Source: Caulobacter sp. SLTY
GTDB taxonomy: Bacteria > Pseudomonadota > Alphaproteobacteria > Caulobacterales > Caulobacteraceae
DNA length: 64,000 nucleotides
Assembly: GCF_009905535.1 (NCBI RefSeq)
Contig: NZ_JAAALA010000004.1
Location: 62,001-126,000 of the forward strand
Direction: 5' to 3'
Of this stretch, positions 42,453 through 50,215 are shown one piece after another. The translations under genes were made by a program, and so were the position numbers. The notes beneath the pieces were generated by a model. That model searched no databases. It saw nothing but the letters and a program-made list of their open reading frames with translations, and was not told the DNA's origin. Numbering within the stretch: the first letter of the stretch is position 1; each line of letters opens with the position of its first letter.

Positions 42453-43178
42453 TCATTGGTTACGATTGAGGTCGAAATTGTAGCTGAAGCTGAAGGGGAT
42501 CAGGCCGGTCACATACTGGCGGATGAAAAGGTTGGCCTCGGCCACCCCGCTGCGCGGCACGAAGATCAGGTCGCCTGGGATGATCTGGAAGTCGTCCCGG
42601 CCCTCGCCCTTCAGCAGGGCGCGGACGTCCACCTCCCGCACCAGCAGGTGGTTGTCGCGGGCCCGGCGGCGCAGCACCACGACCTTGCCGGTGCGCGCCG
42701 TCTCCAGGAAGCCGCCGGCCGAGGCGATGGCCTGGGCGGCGTTGATCTGGCCGCGGATCGGATGGACGCCCGGCGTGCGGACCTCGCCGGCGACGTAGAT
42801 CTGCGAGGCGCCGTAGGTCCCGATCAGGGTCTCGACCTGCGGGTTGCGCAGCACCGCGCCATAGGCCGTGGTCAGCTGCCGGCTGGCCTCCTCGGGGGTG
42901 CGGCCGGCGACCATGACGCCCGACACCAGGGGGAAGACGCCGCGCCCGTCGGGGCCGACAACGACCCGGGTGTTCATGTCCGGATTGACCAGAAAATTCA
43001 GAACCAGCTCATCGCCCGGCATGATCCGATAGCGGAAGTCCTCGTCGACCCAGGGCTCCGAGGATTGGACGGCGGCGGCCTGGCGCGGCGCTGCCTGGCT
43101 GGCGCAGCCGCCGATCGCGGCGAGCAGAAGCAGGAGGCCGGCGAAGAGCGGAGCGGAAGAGCGTGACAGCGACATCAT
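42453..43178 (-). CDS. polysaccharide export lipoprotein (Wza/HfsD-like)
   Basis: A 241-residue outer-membrane export protein. The signal sequence ends in a lipobox (AAIGGC, cysteine near residue 25). The Poly_export domain carries YRIMPGDELVLNF and VGPDGRGVFPLV, followed by an SLBB-like domain (VAGEVRTPGVHPI and VVVLRRRARDN). It would form the outer-membrane exit channel. Adjacent ATG codons at 43178 and 43175 are both possible starts; neither has a strong ribosome site. The divergent Wzc-like gene is its natural partner. Confidence 0.88.
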   Translation of the reverse strand: MMSLSRSSAPLFAGLLLLLAAIGGCASQAAPRQAAAVQSSEPWVDEDFRYRIMPGDELVLNFLVNPDMNTRVVVGPDGRGVFPLVSGVMVAGRTPEEASRQLTTAYGAVLRNPQVETLIGTYGASQIYVAGEVRTPGVHPIRGQINAAQAIASAGGFLETARTGKVVVLRRRARDNHLLVREVDVRALLKGEGRDDFQIIPGDLIFVPRSGVAEANLFIRQYVTGLIPFSFSYNFDLNRNQ

Positions 43179-43256
43179 ATCTACTCTGCGGGGCCGAGTC
43201 GGGACGGAGTCCATCTGCTATCTTCACCTGATCCGCCTGATTCTGTCGTCTTGTCG

Positions 43257-45401
43257 ATGGCGCATCTCGTGCGGGCCGCAATTGAGCCTGAGCGTCTTTT
43301 GACCGATCCGAGCCCGAACGATATCGGTCGATCCCGCGGCCCGCCCCGAGGCAGGGTGACGTCCCGCGACCTCTTGACGCCGGCCTTCTACTACTGGCGC
43401 CCGGCCTTTCTGGCCCTGCTCATCCCCATCGTCCTGGCGATCGCTGTCGCCGCCCTGGCCAAGCCGGTCTACACCAGCCAGACGCGGCTGCTGATCCTGC
43501 CGGGCGAGGACTATGTCTTCGAGGGCAGCCGGGTGACCGGCGGGGTCAGCCAGGTCTTCGACCGGGCCCAGATCGTCGCCGCCGAAATGGAGATCCTGCG
43601 CTCCAAGGACCTGCAGCAGCAGGCCATCGAGGCCGTGGGCCTGCGCCGCTTCCACCCCGCCGCCGGGGCCGGCCCACGGGCCATGGAGCAGGCGCTCGAA
43701 CAGCTAGGCAAAAGCCTGCGCATCGAGAACGTGCCGGCCTCGAACGTCATCGAGATGCGGCTGCGCCACGACGACCCGCAGGTCGCCGCCGAGCTGCTCA
43801 ACGCCCTGGTCGATCTCTACGTCAAACGCCGGCGCGAGATCTTCGAGCGGTCCGACGTCAAGGCGGTGATCGAGCAGGAGGCGGACCTCAAGGGCCGGCT
43901 GGTCGATGTCGAGGGGCGGATCGTGACCCTGTCCGCCGAGCACGGCATCGGCGACTACAACCAGGAACTCATCACCGTCCAGACGCGCCAGACCGAACTG
44001 ATCGGCCAGCTGGCCAGCGTCGACCGGCAGATTTCCGAGGCCGGCGGGCGGGAAAAACGCCTGGGCGCCGACCTGCGCCGCACCCCGCCGACCGTGACGC
44101 TCAATACCGACTGGACCCGCTCGCAACAGGTCGAAGCCATGACCAACAGCCTCGAGACGGTGAAGGAACAGCGCCGCCAGGCCGCGGCCCGCTACCGGGA
44201 CGGGCATCCCCTGGTCGTCGAGCTGGACCGCCAGATCGCCGGGATGCAGGCGGCCATCGCCGCCGCCCCGCCGCAGGAGAGCAGCCTGGTCCGCCAGGGC
44301 GCCAACCCGGTCTATCAGGACCTCGACACCCAGCTGAGCACCGCGCGCGGAGAAGGGGCGGGTCTGGCCGCCGGCCGCGACCGCATCGTCCAGGCGTTGA
44401 ACGAGAACGGCGCGCGCCTGAGCGAACTCATCGATATCGGCCCGGAGTACCGCGAACTGTTGCGCACCCGCGCGGTGATCGAGGGCAGCTACCAGGACGT
44501 CGCCCGCCGCTCCGAGGACGTTCGCCTGCGCCAGGCCCTGGCCGGCAGCCAGGCCAATGTGCGGATCGTCGAGCGGGCCCAGCCGCCGTTCAAGGGCCGG
44601 ACGGGCCGGATGATCATCCTGGCGGTCGGGGTGCTGGTCGGCTTGGCCGCCGCCCTGGCGGTGATCGTCATTTCCGCCGCGACCAGCCAGGTGATGGTCT
44701 CGCCCAGCGACACCGAGGACAGGCTGGACCTGCCGGTGGTGGTCACCGTGCCGCACGGCCCAGAAGACCCGCCGCGCACCCCCTTCTGGCGTCCGACCCC
44801 GGCGCGGATGACCGCCGATGACGTGAACGTCCTCTACCGGCTGCTGCGCGCCCTGTCGGGGGGCAAGGGCGGAGTGGTCCAGTGGGTCTCCGCCGTGTCC
44901 GGCGAAGGGGTCAGCAGCCTGGCGCTGGACATGGCGATGCTGCGGTCGCAGCAGGGCGGCAAGGTGCTGCTGGTCGATGTCGAGCCCTGGGCGGGCCGGG
45001 GCCTGACCGCGCAGGCGCACCAGCGCGGCGCCCGGCTGGACCGGCATGATGCGATGCGCGGCGTCTACCGGGTCGATCGCTCGGCCCTCTATCTGACCGA
45101 CCCGATGGTCAATCCCAGCACCCATGTCTCGGACGACCGCTGGATGGCCTTCCTGGCCAAGGCGCGCCAGGAGTTCGAGCTGATCATCCTCGACTGCCCG
45201 GCGGTCGAGCGGTCTTCCAGCGGCATCCTGTTGTCGGCCCTGTCCGACCTCTCCCTGCTGGTCGTGGAGGCGGAGGAAACCCGTGCCCCGGTGGCCGAGC
45301 AGGTCATCCGCCGGATCGAGGCGTCCGGCGGGGTGGTGTTCGGCGTCGTCCTGAACAAGCGGCGCTTCTATATCCCGAGGTTCATCTACTCGAGGCTTTG
45401 A
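43257..45401 (+). CDS. Wzc/GumC-type chain-length protein with degenerate kinase domain (HfsA-like)
   Basis: A protein of about 714 residues from this ATG; a GTG at 43356 with GAGGCAGG before it may be the true start, since family similarity begins at about LLTPAFYYWRPAF. One membrane segment precedes a periplasmic Wzz domain with coiled-coil stretches, then a second segment and a cytoplasmic BY-kinase-like domain. There the Walker A site reads SGEGVSSLALDMA, lacking the GK[S/T] lysine, and no C-terminal tyrosine cluster is present, so it is probably a pseudokinase. It likely sets chain length and links the inner membrane to the Wza-like channel. Confidence 0.85.
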   Translation: MAHLVRAAIEPERLLTDPSPNDIGRSRGPPRGRVTSRDLLTPAFYYWRPAFLALLIPIVLAIAVAALAKPVYTSQTRLLILPGEDYVFEGSRVTGGVSQVFDRAQIVAAEMEILRSKDLQQQAIEAVGLRRFHPAAGAGPRAMEQALEQLGKSLRIENVPASNVIEMRLRHDDPQVAAELLNALVDLYVKRRREIFERSDVKAVIEQEADLKGRLVDVEGRIVTLSAEHGIGDYNQELITVQTRQTELIGQLASVDRQISEAGGREKRLGADLRRTPPTVTLNTDWTRSQQVEAMTNSLETVKEQRRQAAARYRDGHPLVVELDRQIAGMQAAIAAAPPQESSLVRQGANPVYQDLDTQLSTARGEGAGLAAGRDRIVQALNENGARLSELIDIGPEYRELLRTRAVIEGSYQDVARRSEDVRLRQALAGSQANVRIVERAQPPFKGRTGRMIILAVGVLVGLAAALAVIVISAATSQVMVSPSDTEDRLDLPVVVTVPHGPEDPPRTPFWRPTPARMTADDVNVLYRLLRALSGGKGGVVQWVSAVSGEGVSSLALDMAMLRSQQGGKVLLVDVEPWAGRGLTAQAHQRGARLDRHDAMRGVYRVDRSALYLTDPMVNPSTHVSDDRWMAFLAKARQEFELIILDCPAVERSSSGILLSALSDLSLLVVEAEETRAPVAEQVIRRIEASGGVVFGVVLNKRRFYIPRFIYSRL

Positions 45402-45402
45402 A

Positions 45403-46803
45403 TTGAACCAGAACCTCTACGGCCGTCTGGCGGCCGGCTTCCCCGCCGATCGCTCGCGTCCCTGCTTCCGCCTGCCCGACGGCGGCCTCGTCTCCTACGG
45501 CGATCTGGAAGCGGGCGCCGGGCGCATCGCACGGCTGCTGCTCGCCAAGGGCGTCATGCCGGACGACCGGGTGGCGGTGCAGGCGCCCAAAAGCGTCGCA
45601 GCCGTCATGCTCTATCTGGCGGTGCTGAAGATCGGGGCGATCTTCCTGCCGCTGAACACCGCCTACACCGAGGCGGAGCTGGACTATTTCATCGAGGACG
45701 CCGAGCCCCGCCTGGTCATCCGCGACGCCGACGCGCTGGCGGCCGAGGCGGCGGGACTGGAGCCGGTGGTCGAGGTCACGGCGCGGGCCCCCGACGATCT
45801 GGCCTCGATCATCTACACCAGCGGCACCACCGGGCGGTCCAAGGGGGCGATGCTGACCCACGCCGCCCTGCTGGACAACGGCCGGGCGCTGACCGCCCTG
45901 TGGGGCTTCACCGAGCGGGACGTGCTGTTGCACGCCCTGCCGATCTTCCACGTCCACGGCCTGTTCGTGGCTTTGCACTGCGTGTTCCTCAGCGGCGCGT
46001 CGATGGTCTGGCTGGCGAAGTTCGACGAGGCCCAGGTGCTGGCTGGCCTGGACCAGGCCACGGTCGTGATGGGGGTGCCGACCTTCTACACCCGCCTGCT
46101 GGCCAGCCTCGAATTCACCCCGGCCAAGACGGCCGGCGTGCGGCTGTTCATCTCCGGCTCGGCCCCCCTGCTGACCTCGACCTTCGCCGAGTTCGAGGCG
46201 CGGACCGGCCAGCGGATTCTCGAGCGCTATGGAATGAGCGAGGCGGTAATCATCACCTCCAACCCACTGGACGGCGAGCGGCTGGCGGGCAGCGTCGGCT
46301 ATCCCCTGCCGGGGGTCGAGCTGCGCATCGAGGGGGGAGAGACGGGGGTCATCCAGATTCGCGGACCCAGCGTTTTCAAGGGCTACTGGCGCAACCCGGC
46401 CAAGACGGCGGAGGACTTCACCGCCGACGGCTGGTTCATCACCGGCGATGTCGGGCGCCAGGACGCCGACGGGCGGGTGTGGATCTCCGGGCGGGCCAAG
46501 GACCTGATCATCTCGGGCGGCTACAACGTCTATCCCAAGGAGATCGAGATGCTGCTCGACGAGTTGGACGGGGTGGTGGAAAGCGCGGTGATCGGCCTGC
46601 CCCATCCCGACTTCGGCGAGGCTGTGGTGGCGGTGATCATCGGCCAGGGTGACGAGGCGGCGGTGATCGCCAAGGCCCGGGAAAGCCTGGCCGCCTTCAA
46701 GACACCCAAGCGGGTCATCTGGGTGGACGAGCTGCCTCGCAACGCCATGGGCAAGGTGCAGAAGAATCTGCTGCGCCAGGCCTACGCGGGCACGTTCCAG
46801 TAG
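45403..46803 (+). CDS. AMP-forming acyl-CoA ligase, malonyl-CoA synthetase-like
   Basis: A 466-residue ANL-family ligase. The phosphate loop is IIYTSGTTGRSKGAM, followed by HALPIFHVHGLFVALH, ERYGMSEA, DGWFITGDVG and the C-terminal lysine in NAMGKVQKNLLRQ. Its length and pattern resemble malonyl-CoA synthetase (MatB) or a short-chain dicarboxylate/acyl ligase. A TTG start with GAGG seven bases upstream begins two bases after the Wzc-like stop, so the two are translated together. It may supply an acyl donor for polysaccharide decoration, but that is inference. Confidence 0.85.
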   Translation: MNQNLYGRLAAGFPADRSRPCFRLPDGGLVSYGDLEAGAGRIARLLLAKGVMPDDRVAVQAPKSVAAVMLYLAVLKIGAIFLPLNTAYTEAELDYFIEDAEPRLVIRDADALAAEAAGLEPVVEVTARAPDDLASIIYTSGTTGRSKGAMLTHAALLDNGRALTALWGFTERDVLLHALPIFHVHGLFVALHCVFLSGASMVWLAKFDEAQVLAGLDQATVVMGVPTFYTRLLASLEFTPAKTAGVRLFISGSAPLLTSTFAEFEARTGQRILERYGMSEAVIITSNPLDGERLAGSVGYPLPGVELRIEGGETGVIQIRGPSVFKGYWRNPAKTAEDFTADGWFITGDVGRQDADGRVWISGRAKDLIISGGYNVYPKEIEMLLDELDGVVESAVIGLPHPDFGEAVVAVIIGQGDEAAVIAKARESLAAFKTPKRVIWVDELPRNAMGKVQKNLLRQAYAGTFQ

Positions 46804-46834
46804 CAGAAGGGGCGGGCCAGCAGGCCGCCAGGAG

Positions 46835-47488
46835 TCAGGCGTCCACCAGGCAGGCCAGACCCGGCCGGTTCCGCACCTCGAACCGGCGGCAGCCCAAGAA
46901 CCGCACCAGGCCGTCAGCCTGCAGCTGGGTCACCATCCGCGACACCGTCTCGATCGTCAGGCCGAGATAGTCGGCCATGTCCTGGCGGCCCATCGGCAGT
47001 TCGGCGACCTCGCCGCGGAAGCGGTTGGCCATGTCGAGCAGGAAGCTCGCCACCTTCTCGCAGGCCGACTTGCGGCCGAGCAGCATGACATGTTCCTGGG
47101 TGCGCTGGAGTTCGCGCGCGGTTTCCGACCAGATCAGCCGCTCGATCTTCAAACCTTCGTCGCCGTAAAGTTTGAGCGCCGACTTGCGGATCACCATGAT
47201 CTCGCAATCGCCCAGGGATTCGGCGGAAAAGCGGTGGACCGGGCCAGCCTCCAGCCCCAGCAGATCCCCGCCGAAGTAGAAGTCGCCGATCTGGCGGCGC
47301 CCGTCGCTGAGCAGGCGGGTGGTCCGCACCGCGCCGCGCACGATCCGGTAGATCATGTCCGCTTCCTCATCCTGCACGTAGATCTCCTCGCCGGCGGCGA
47401 AGGTCATGCGGACGCCGATATGGCCGAAGGCGTCGGCGACAGGGGCGGCGGGTGCGGCGGAAGACGGGCTGAGGCTGGCGGCGGTCAT
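46835..47488 (-). CDS. fixK: FixK-type CRP/FNR-family transcriptional regulator
   Basis: A 217-residue CRP/FNR protein. A cyclic-nucleotide-binding-type beta barrel covers about 25-125, and the HTH recognition helix has E180-T-V-S183-R184, the E-x2-S-R set that reads TTGA half-sites. The N-terminal cysteine cluster of FNR is missing, so oxygen is not sensed through an Fe-S cluster here; FixK proteins are normally switched on by FixLJ. The ATG used follows AAGGGGAAAC; a longer frame has no homology. Eight matching boxes lie within the next 16 kb, the strongest evidence for its role. The symbol is assigned by family and context. Confidence 0.85.
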   Translation of the reverse strand: MTAASLSPSSAAPAAPVADAFGHIGVRMTFAAGEEIYVQDEEADMIYRIVRGAVRTTRLLSDGRRQIGDFYFGGDLLGLEAGPVHRFSAESLGDCEIMVIRKSALKLYGDEGLKIERLIWSETARELQRTQEHVMLLGRKSACEKVASFLLDMANRFRGEVAELPMGRQDMADYLGLTIETVSRMVTQLQADGLVRFLGCRRFEVRNRPGLACLVDA

Positions 47489-47557
47489 CGGTGTTTCCCC
47501 TTGGCGATGGTCAATCGCTAAGGCCGATGTCGACGGGGTGATATTCGTGGCTTGCGC

Positions 47558-47577
47558 GTAAGGGGCGCTGCTTAAGG
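47558..47577 (-). promoter_or_regulatory. possible activator direct repeat upstream of the FixK gene
   Basis: On the FixK-sense strand, CCTTAAG and CCTTACG recur with a 14-base period about 70-90 bases before the start codon. Tandem sites at this distance could bind a response regulator such as FixJ, but no consensus is confirmed. Confidence 0.25.
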
Positions 47578-47649
47578 ACAAGTACCTACGGCCCGGGCGC
47601 TCTGCGCGAGGGGACACCGCCCTCCTAACCCACGGCCCGAATCGGGGTT

Positions 47650-47663
47650 TTGATCTCGATCAC
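47650..47663 (+). promoter_or_regulatory. FixK/FNR box (TTGAT-CTCG-ATCAC)
   Basis: Nine of ten half-site bases match TTGAT-N4-ATCAA. It is centred about 54 bases before the host-attachment-like gene. The divergent FixK gene starts 160 bases away and could be influenced too. Confidence 0.75.
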
Positions 47664-47710
47664 AACGGCCAACGCGGCCTTGGCCAACATTGAGGCCAAG
47701 GAGCGAAACC

Positions 47711-48121
47711 ATGATCCTCGATGGCAGAACCCTCATCCTCGTCGCCGACGGCCGCAAGGCCCGACTGTTCCAGGAAGCTCGCCTCGGCGGGCCGCTGACC
47801 GAGCATCCCGAGTGGGTCGCCGCCATGACGGCCGGCCCCGTTGGCGGCGTCCATGATCACACGGCCCACGCCGCGCGGCGCGACCAGGCCGCGACCGACT
47901 TCCTGACCGGCCTCGCAAGGCACATTTCGCAAGTCTTCAGCCACCATGGCTTCGACCAACTGATCCTGATTGCCGCGCCAAGGGCGCTGGGGGTGTTGCG
48001 ACGTCATCTTCCCGAGGGACTCAAGCAGCGGCTGGTGCTGTCCGAGCCGCATGACCGGGTCTCGGCCGGCCTGGCGGATATCCAGCAGGCCGTGCGGGCC
48101 CTGCGCCGGATCAACGCCTGA
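47711..48121 (+). CDS. host attachment family protein (baeRF/PF10116-like)
   Basis: A 136-residue cytoplasmic protein with the family's beginning TLILVADGRKARLFQ and the end FDQLILIAAPRALGVLRRHL, as in the small 'required for attachment to host cells' family, which is distantly related to release-factor-like RNase folds. AAGGAG precedes the ATG. A FixK box lies just upstream and the MBL-fold gene follows after 37 bases, so the two are one low-oxygen transcript. Its molecular role is unknown. Confidence 0.82.
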   Translation: MILDGRTLILVADGRKARLFQEARLGGPLTEHPEWVAAMTAGPVGGVHDHTAHAARRDQAATDFLTGLARHISQVFSHHGFDQLILIAAPRALGVLRRHLPEGLKQRLVLSEPHDRVSAGLADIQQAVRALRRINA

Positions 48122-48158
48122 CCCCGCCCCGGGACGGCTTACCGAAAAGGGCTTGTGC

Positions 48159-49790
48159 ATGACCCCGACGATCACCTTCCACGGCGCGGCCGGCTGCGTC
48201 ACCGGCTTCTGCGCCGAGTTGCGAACGGAGAAGGCCCGGGTCCTGGTCGACTGCGGGATGTTCCAGGGATCAAAGACACTCAAGGCGCTGAACTACGACG
48301 ACTTCCCCTTCGAGGCGTCCGGGATCGACGCGGTCCTGCTGACCCACGCCCACATCGACCATTCTGGCCTGCTGCCCAAGCTGATGAAGGCCGGGTTCAC
48401 CGGTCCGATCTACACCACGGCGGCGACCCGCGATCTTTGCGAGATCATGCTGGCGGACTCCGGCGGCATCCAGGAGGGAGAGGTCAACGACCTCAACCGC
48501 CGCAACCAGCGCCGGGGGCGGCCCCTGGTTGAGCCGATCTACACGGCCCGGGACGCCAAGCGGCTGATGCCGCAGTTCAGGACCGTCAAGTTCGGCGAGC
48601 CCGATGTCATTGCCGGAGATCTACGGGCGACCTGGTGGCCGGCCGGCCACATCCTCGGGGCCGGCTCCATCGCGGTTGAGATCGACGGCGAGGATGGCCC
48701 CATGACGCTGCTGTTCTCCGGTGACCTTGGTCCCGGCGGAAGCGAGTTCGTCGCCGAACCGGAGGCGCCGGCCGGGTTCGACCACCTGATCATCGAATCC
48801 ACCTACGGCGACCGCGACCGCATCGCCACCGACCCCGCCTCCCGCCGCCGCGCCCTGGCCACCGAGCTGCGCGAGGCCCACGCGGCCGGCGGCCCCCTGC
48901 TGATTCCCGCCTTCGCCGTTGAGCGCAGCCAGGAACTGCTGATGGACATCCTGGCGGTGATGGACAGCGGCGAGGCGCCGGCCGGAGACGTCTTCCTCGA
49001 CTCGCCCCTGGCGATCCGGGCGACGGACGTCTTCCTGGAGCGCGGCTGGAACCGCACCACAGGGCTAAACCCCTTCGAGCCCCTGCGCCACTCACCGCAC
49101 CTGCGCTTCCTGAACAAGCCCGCCGAAAGCGACACCCTGGACCGGCTGAAGGGCTGGCACATCATCATGGCGGCCAGCGGCATGTGCGACGCCGGCCGTA
49201 TCCGCAAGCATCTCAAGCGGCTCCTGTGGCGGCGCGAATGCACCGTCCTGCTGAGCGGCTACCAGGCCGTCGGCTCGCTCGGCCGGCTCTTGGCCGAGGG
49301 CGCCGAGCGGGTCAGCATCCAGGGCGAGGAGGTGAGGGTCCGGGCGCGGGTGCGGATGTTCGACGCCTACTCCGGCCATGCCGACGCCACTGGCCTTGTC
49401 GCCTGGGCCAAGGCCCGCGAGCCGGTCAAGGGCGCAACCTTCATCGTCCATGGCGAGCCCCTCGCGGCCACGGGTTTGAGCGGACGGCTCGCGGCGGCAG
49501 GCTTCGCCGCCGACCGGCTGATCATCCCGGCGCTGGACGACAGCTATCGGCTGACGCGCGCCGGCGCTGAAACCGAGCAGGCCGGGTCCCGCCGCCTGGC
49601 GCCCGAGGCCGCTTCGCGTCTCGACTGGCACAACAACCGCGCGGGTTTCCTGCTGGCCCTCAACGCGGCACTGGAGCAGGCTCCGGATGACAAGGCGCGG
49701 GAGGCCCTGCTGAGCCGACTGGCTCAGGCGCTAGGGCAGGGGGCGGTTGACGCAGATCAAGGCGGGTCCCGCCCGGTTCCGGCAATCTGA
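48159..49790 (+). CDS. MBL-fold protein with RNA-specificity (Beta-CASP) domain
   Basis: A 543-residue metallo-beta-lactamase with the zinc motif THAHIDHSG (H63, H65, D67, H68), a beta-CASP insert and the RMKRL-type C-terminal region with AYSGHADATGLVAWA and VHGEPLAATGL. These are shared by the CPSF73/YSH1-like RNases, so RNA cleavage is plausible. The ATG follows AAGG. It is co-transcribed with the host-attachment-like protein under a FixK box, and the next FixK box is embedded in its own last codons. Confidence 0.88.
   Translation: MTPTITFHGAAGCVTGFCAELRTEKARVLVDCGMFQGSKTLKALNYDDFPFEASGIDAVLLTHAHIDHSGLLPKLMKAGFTGPIYTTAATRDLCEIMLADSGGIQEGEVNDLNRRNQRRGRPLVEPIYTARDAKRLMPQFRTVKFGEPDVIAGDLRATWWPAGHILGAGSIAVEIDGEDGPMTLLFSGDLGPGGSEFVAEPEAPAGFDHLIIESTYGDRDRIATDPASRRRALATELREAHAAGGPLLIPAFAVERSQELLMDILAVMDSGEAPAGDVFLDSPLAIRATDVFLERGWNRTTGLNPFEPLRHSPHLRFLNKPAESDTLDRLKGWHIIMAASGMCDAGRIRKHLKRLLWRRECTVLLSGYQAVGSLGRLLAEGAERVSIQGEEVRVRARVRMFDAYSGHADATGLVAWAKAREPVKGATFIVHGEPLAATGLSGRLAAAGFAADRLIIPALDDSYRLTRAGAETEQAGSRRLAPEAASRLDWHNNRAGFLLALNAALEQAPDDKAREALLSRLAQALGQGAVDADQGGSRPVPAI
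49747..49760 (+). promoter_or_regulatory. FixK/FNR box (TTGAC-GCAG-ATCAA)
   Basis: Nine of ten half-site bases match. It lies inside the 3' end of the MBL-fold gene and is centred about 66 bases before the DUF883-like gene, giving that gene its own low-oxygen promoter. The flank AAGGCGGG recurs after other boxes. Confidence 0.85.
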
Positions 49791-49819
49791 CGTCGCATCA
49801 GCGCAAGGAGATCCTGCAG

Positions 49820-50128
49820 ATGAGCAAGTCGATCGCCAAGGAAGTCGCCCACGACATCGATGAAGTCTTCGACGACGTCGTCCACAATCTGAAAAAAATG
49901 GTCAAACACCTGAGCGAGGATGCGGGTGACGCGCTGTCGAAATCGGCGACCACTCTCGCCCATTCGGCGGTCGAACTGCTGGACGAGGCCAAGGCTCAGT
50001 CGAAAATCCTCGCCGAGAAGACCGGAAAGGAAGCGCGCGAGCATCCGGCCGCCACGGCCGGGATCGCCACAGCGATTGCCGCCGCCGCGCTGATCGGCCT
50101 GGCCGTGGCCCAGCGGCGCAAGGCCTGA
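49820..50128 (+). CDS. DUF883/YqjD-like small membrane-anchored protein
   Basis: A 102-residue protein with an amphipathic helical N-terminus (coiled-coil-like, about 5-70) and a C-terminal membrane segment AATAGIATAIAAAALIGLAV followed by AQRRKA, which is the arrangement of ElaB/YqjD/DUF883 proteins that anchor ribosomes or shape the membrane in stationary phase. AAGGAG precedes the ATG. It is controlled by an embedded FixK box and followed by a strong hairpin. Confidence 0.75.
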   Translation: MSKSIAKEVAHDIDEVFDDVVHNLKKMVKHLSEDAGDALSKSATTLAHSAVELLDEAKAQSKILAEKTGKEAREHPAATAGIATAIAAAALIGLAVAQRRKA

Positions 50129-50175
50129 CGAGGTTCCGCCGGCCTCCCCACTCCCCCCAAGACCGGCCGGCGAAA

Positions 50176-50203
50176 CGCCCCGAGGAGTTCACTCCTCGGG
50201 GCG
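50176..50203. terminator. bidirectional hairpin terminator
   Basis: A perfect 12-base stem (CGCCCCGAGGAG with CTCCTCGGGGCG) around a TTCA loop lies between the convergent DUF883-like gene and the alcohol dehydrogenase gene. It is followed by a modestly T-rich stretch on the plus strand and preceded by AAA, so it could end transcripts from both sides. Confidence 0.8.
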
Positions 50204-50215
50204 AGCTCGTTGTTG

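Noticed and set aside
50176..50203. Riboswitch or attenuator for the alcohol dehydrogenase gene
   Set aside because: The hairpin is at the 3' ends of two convergent genes, so it is a terminator rather than a leader element.
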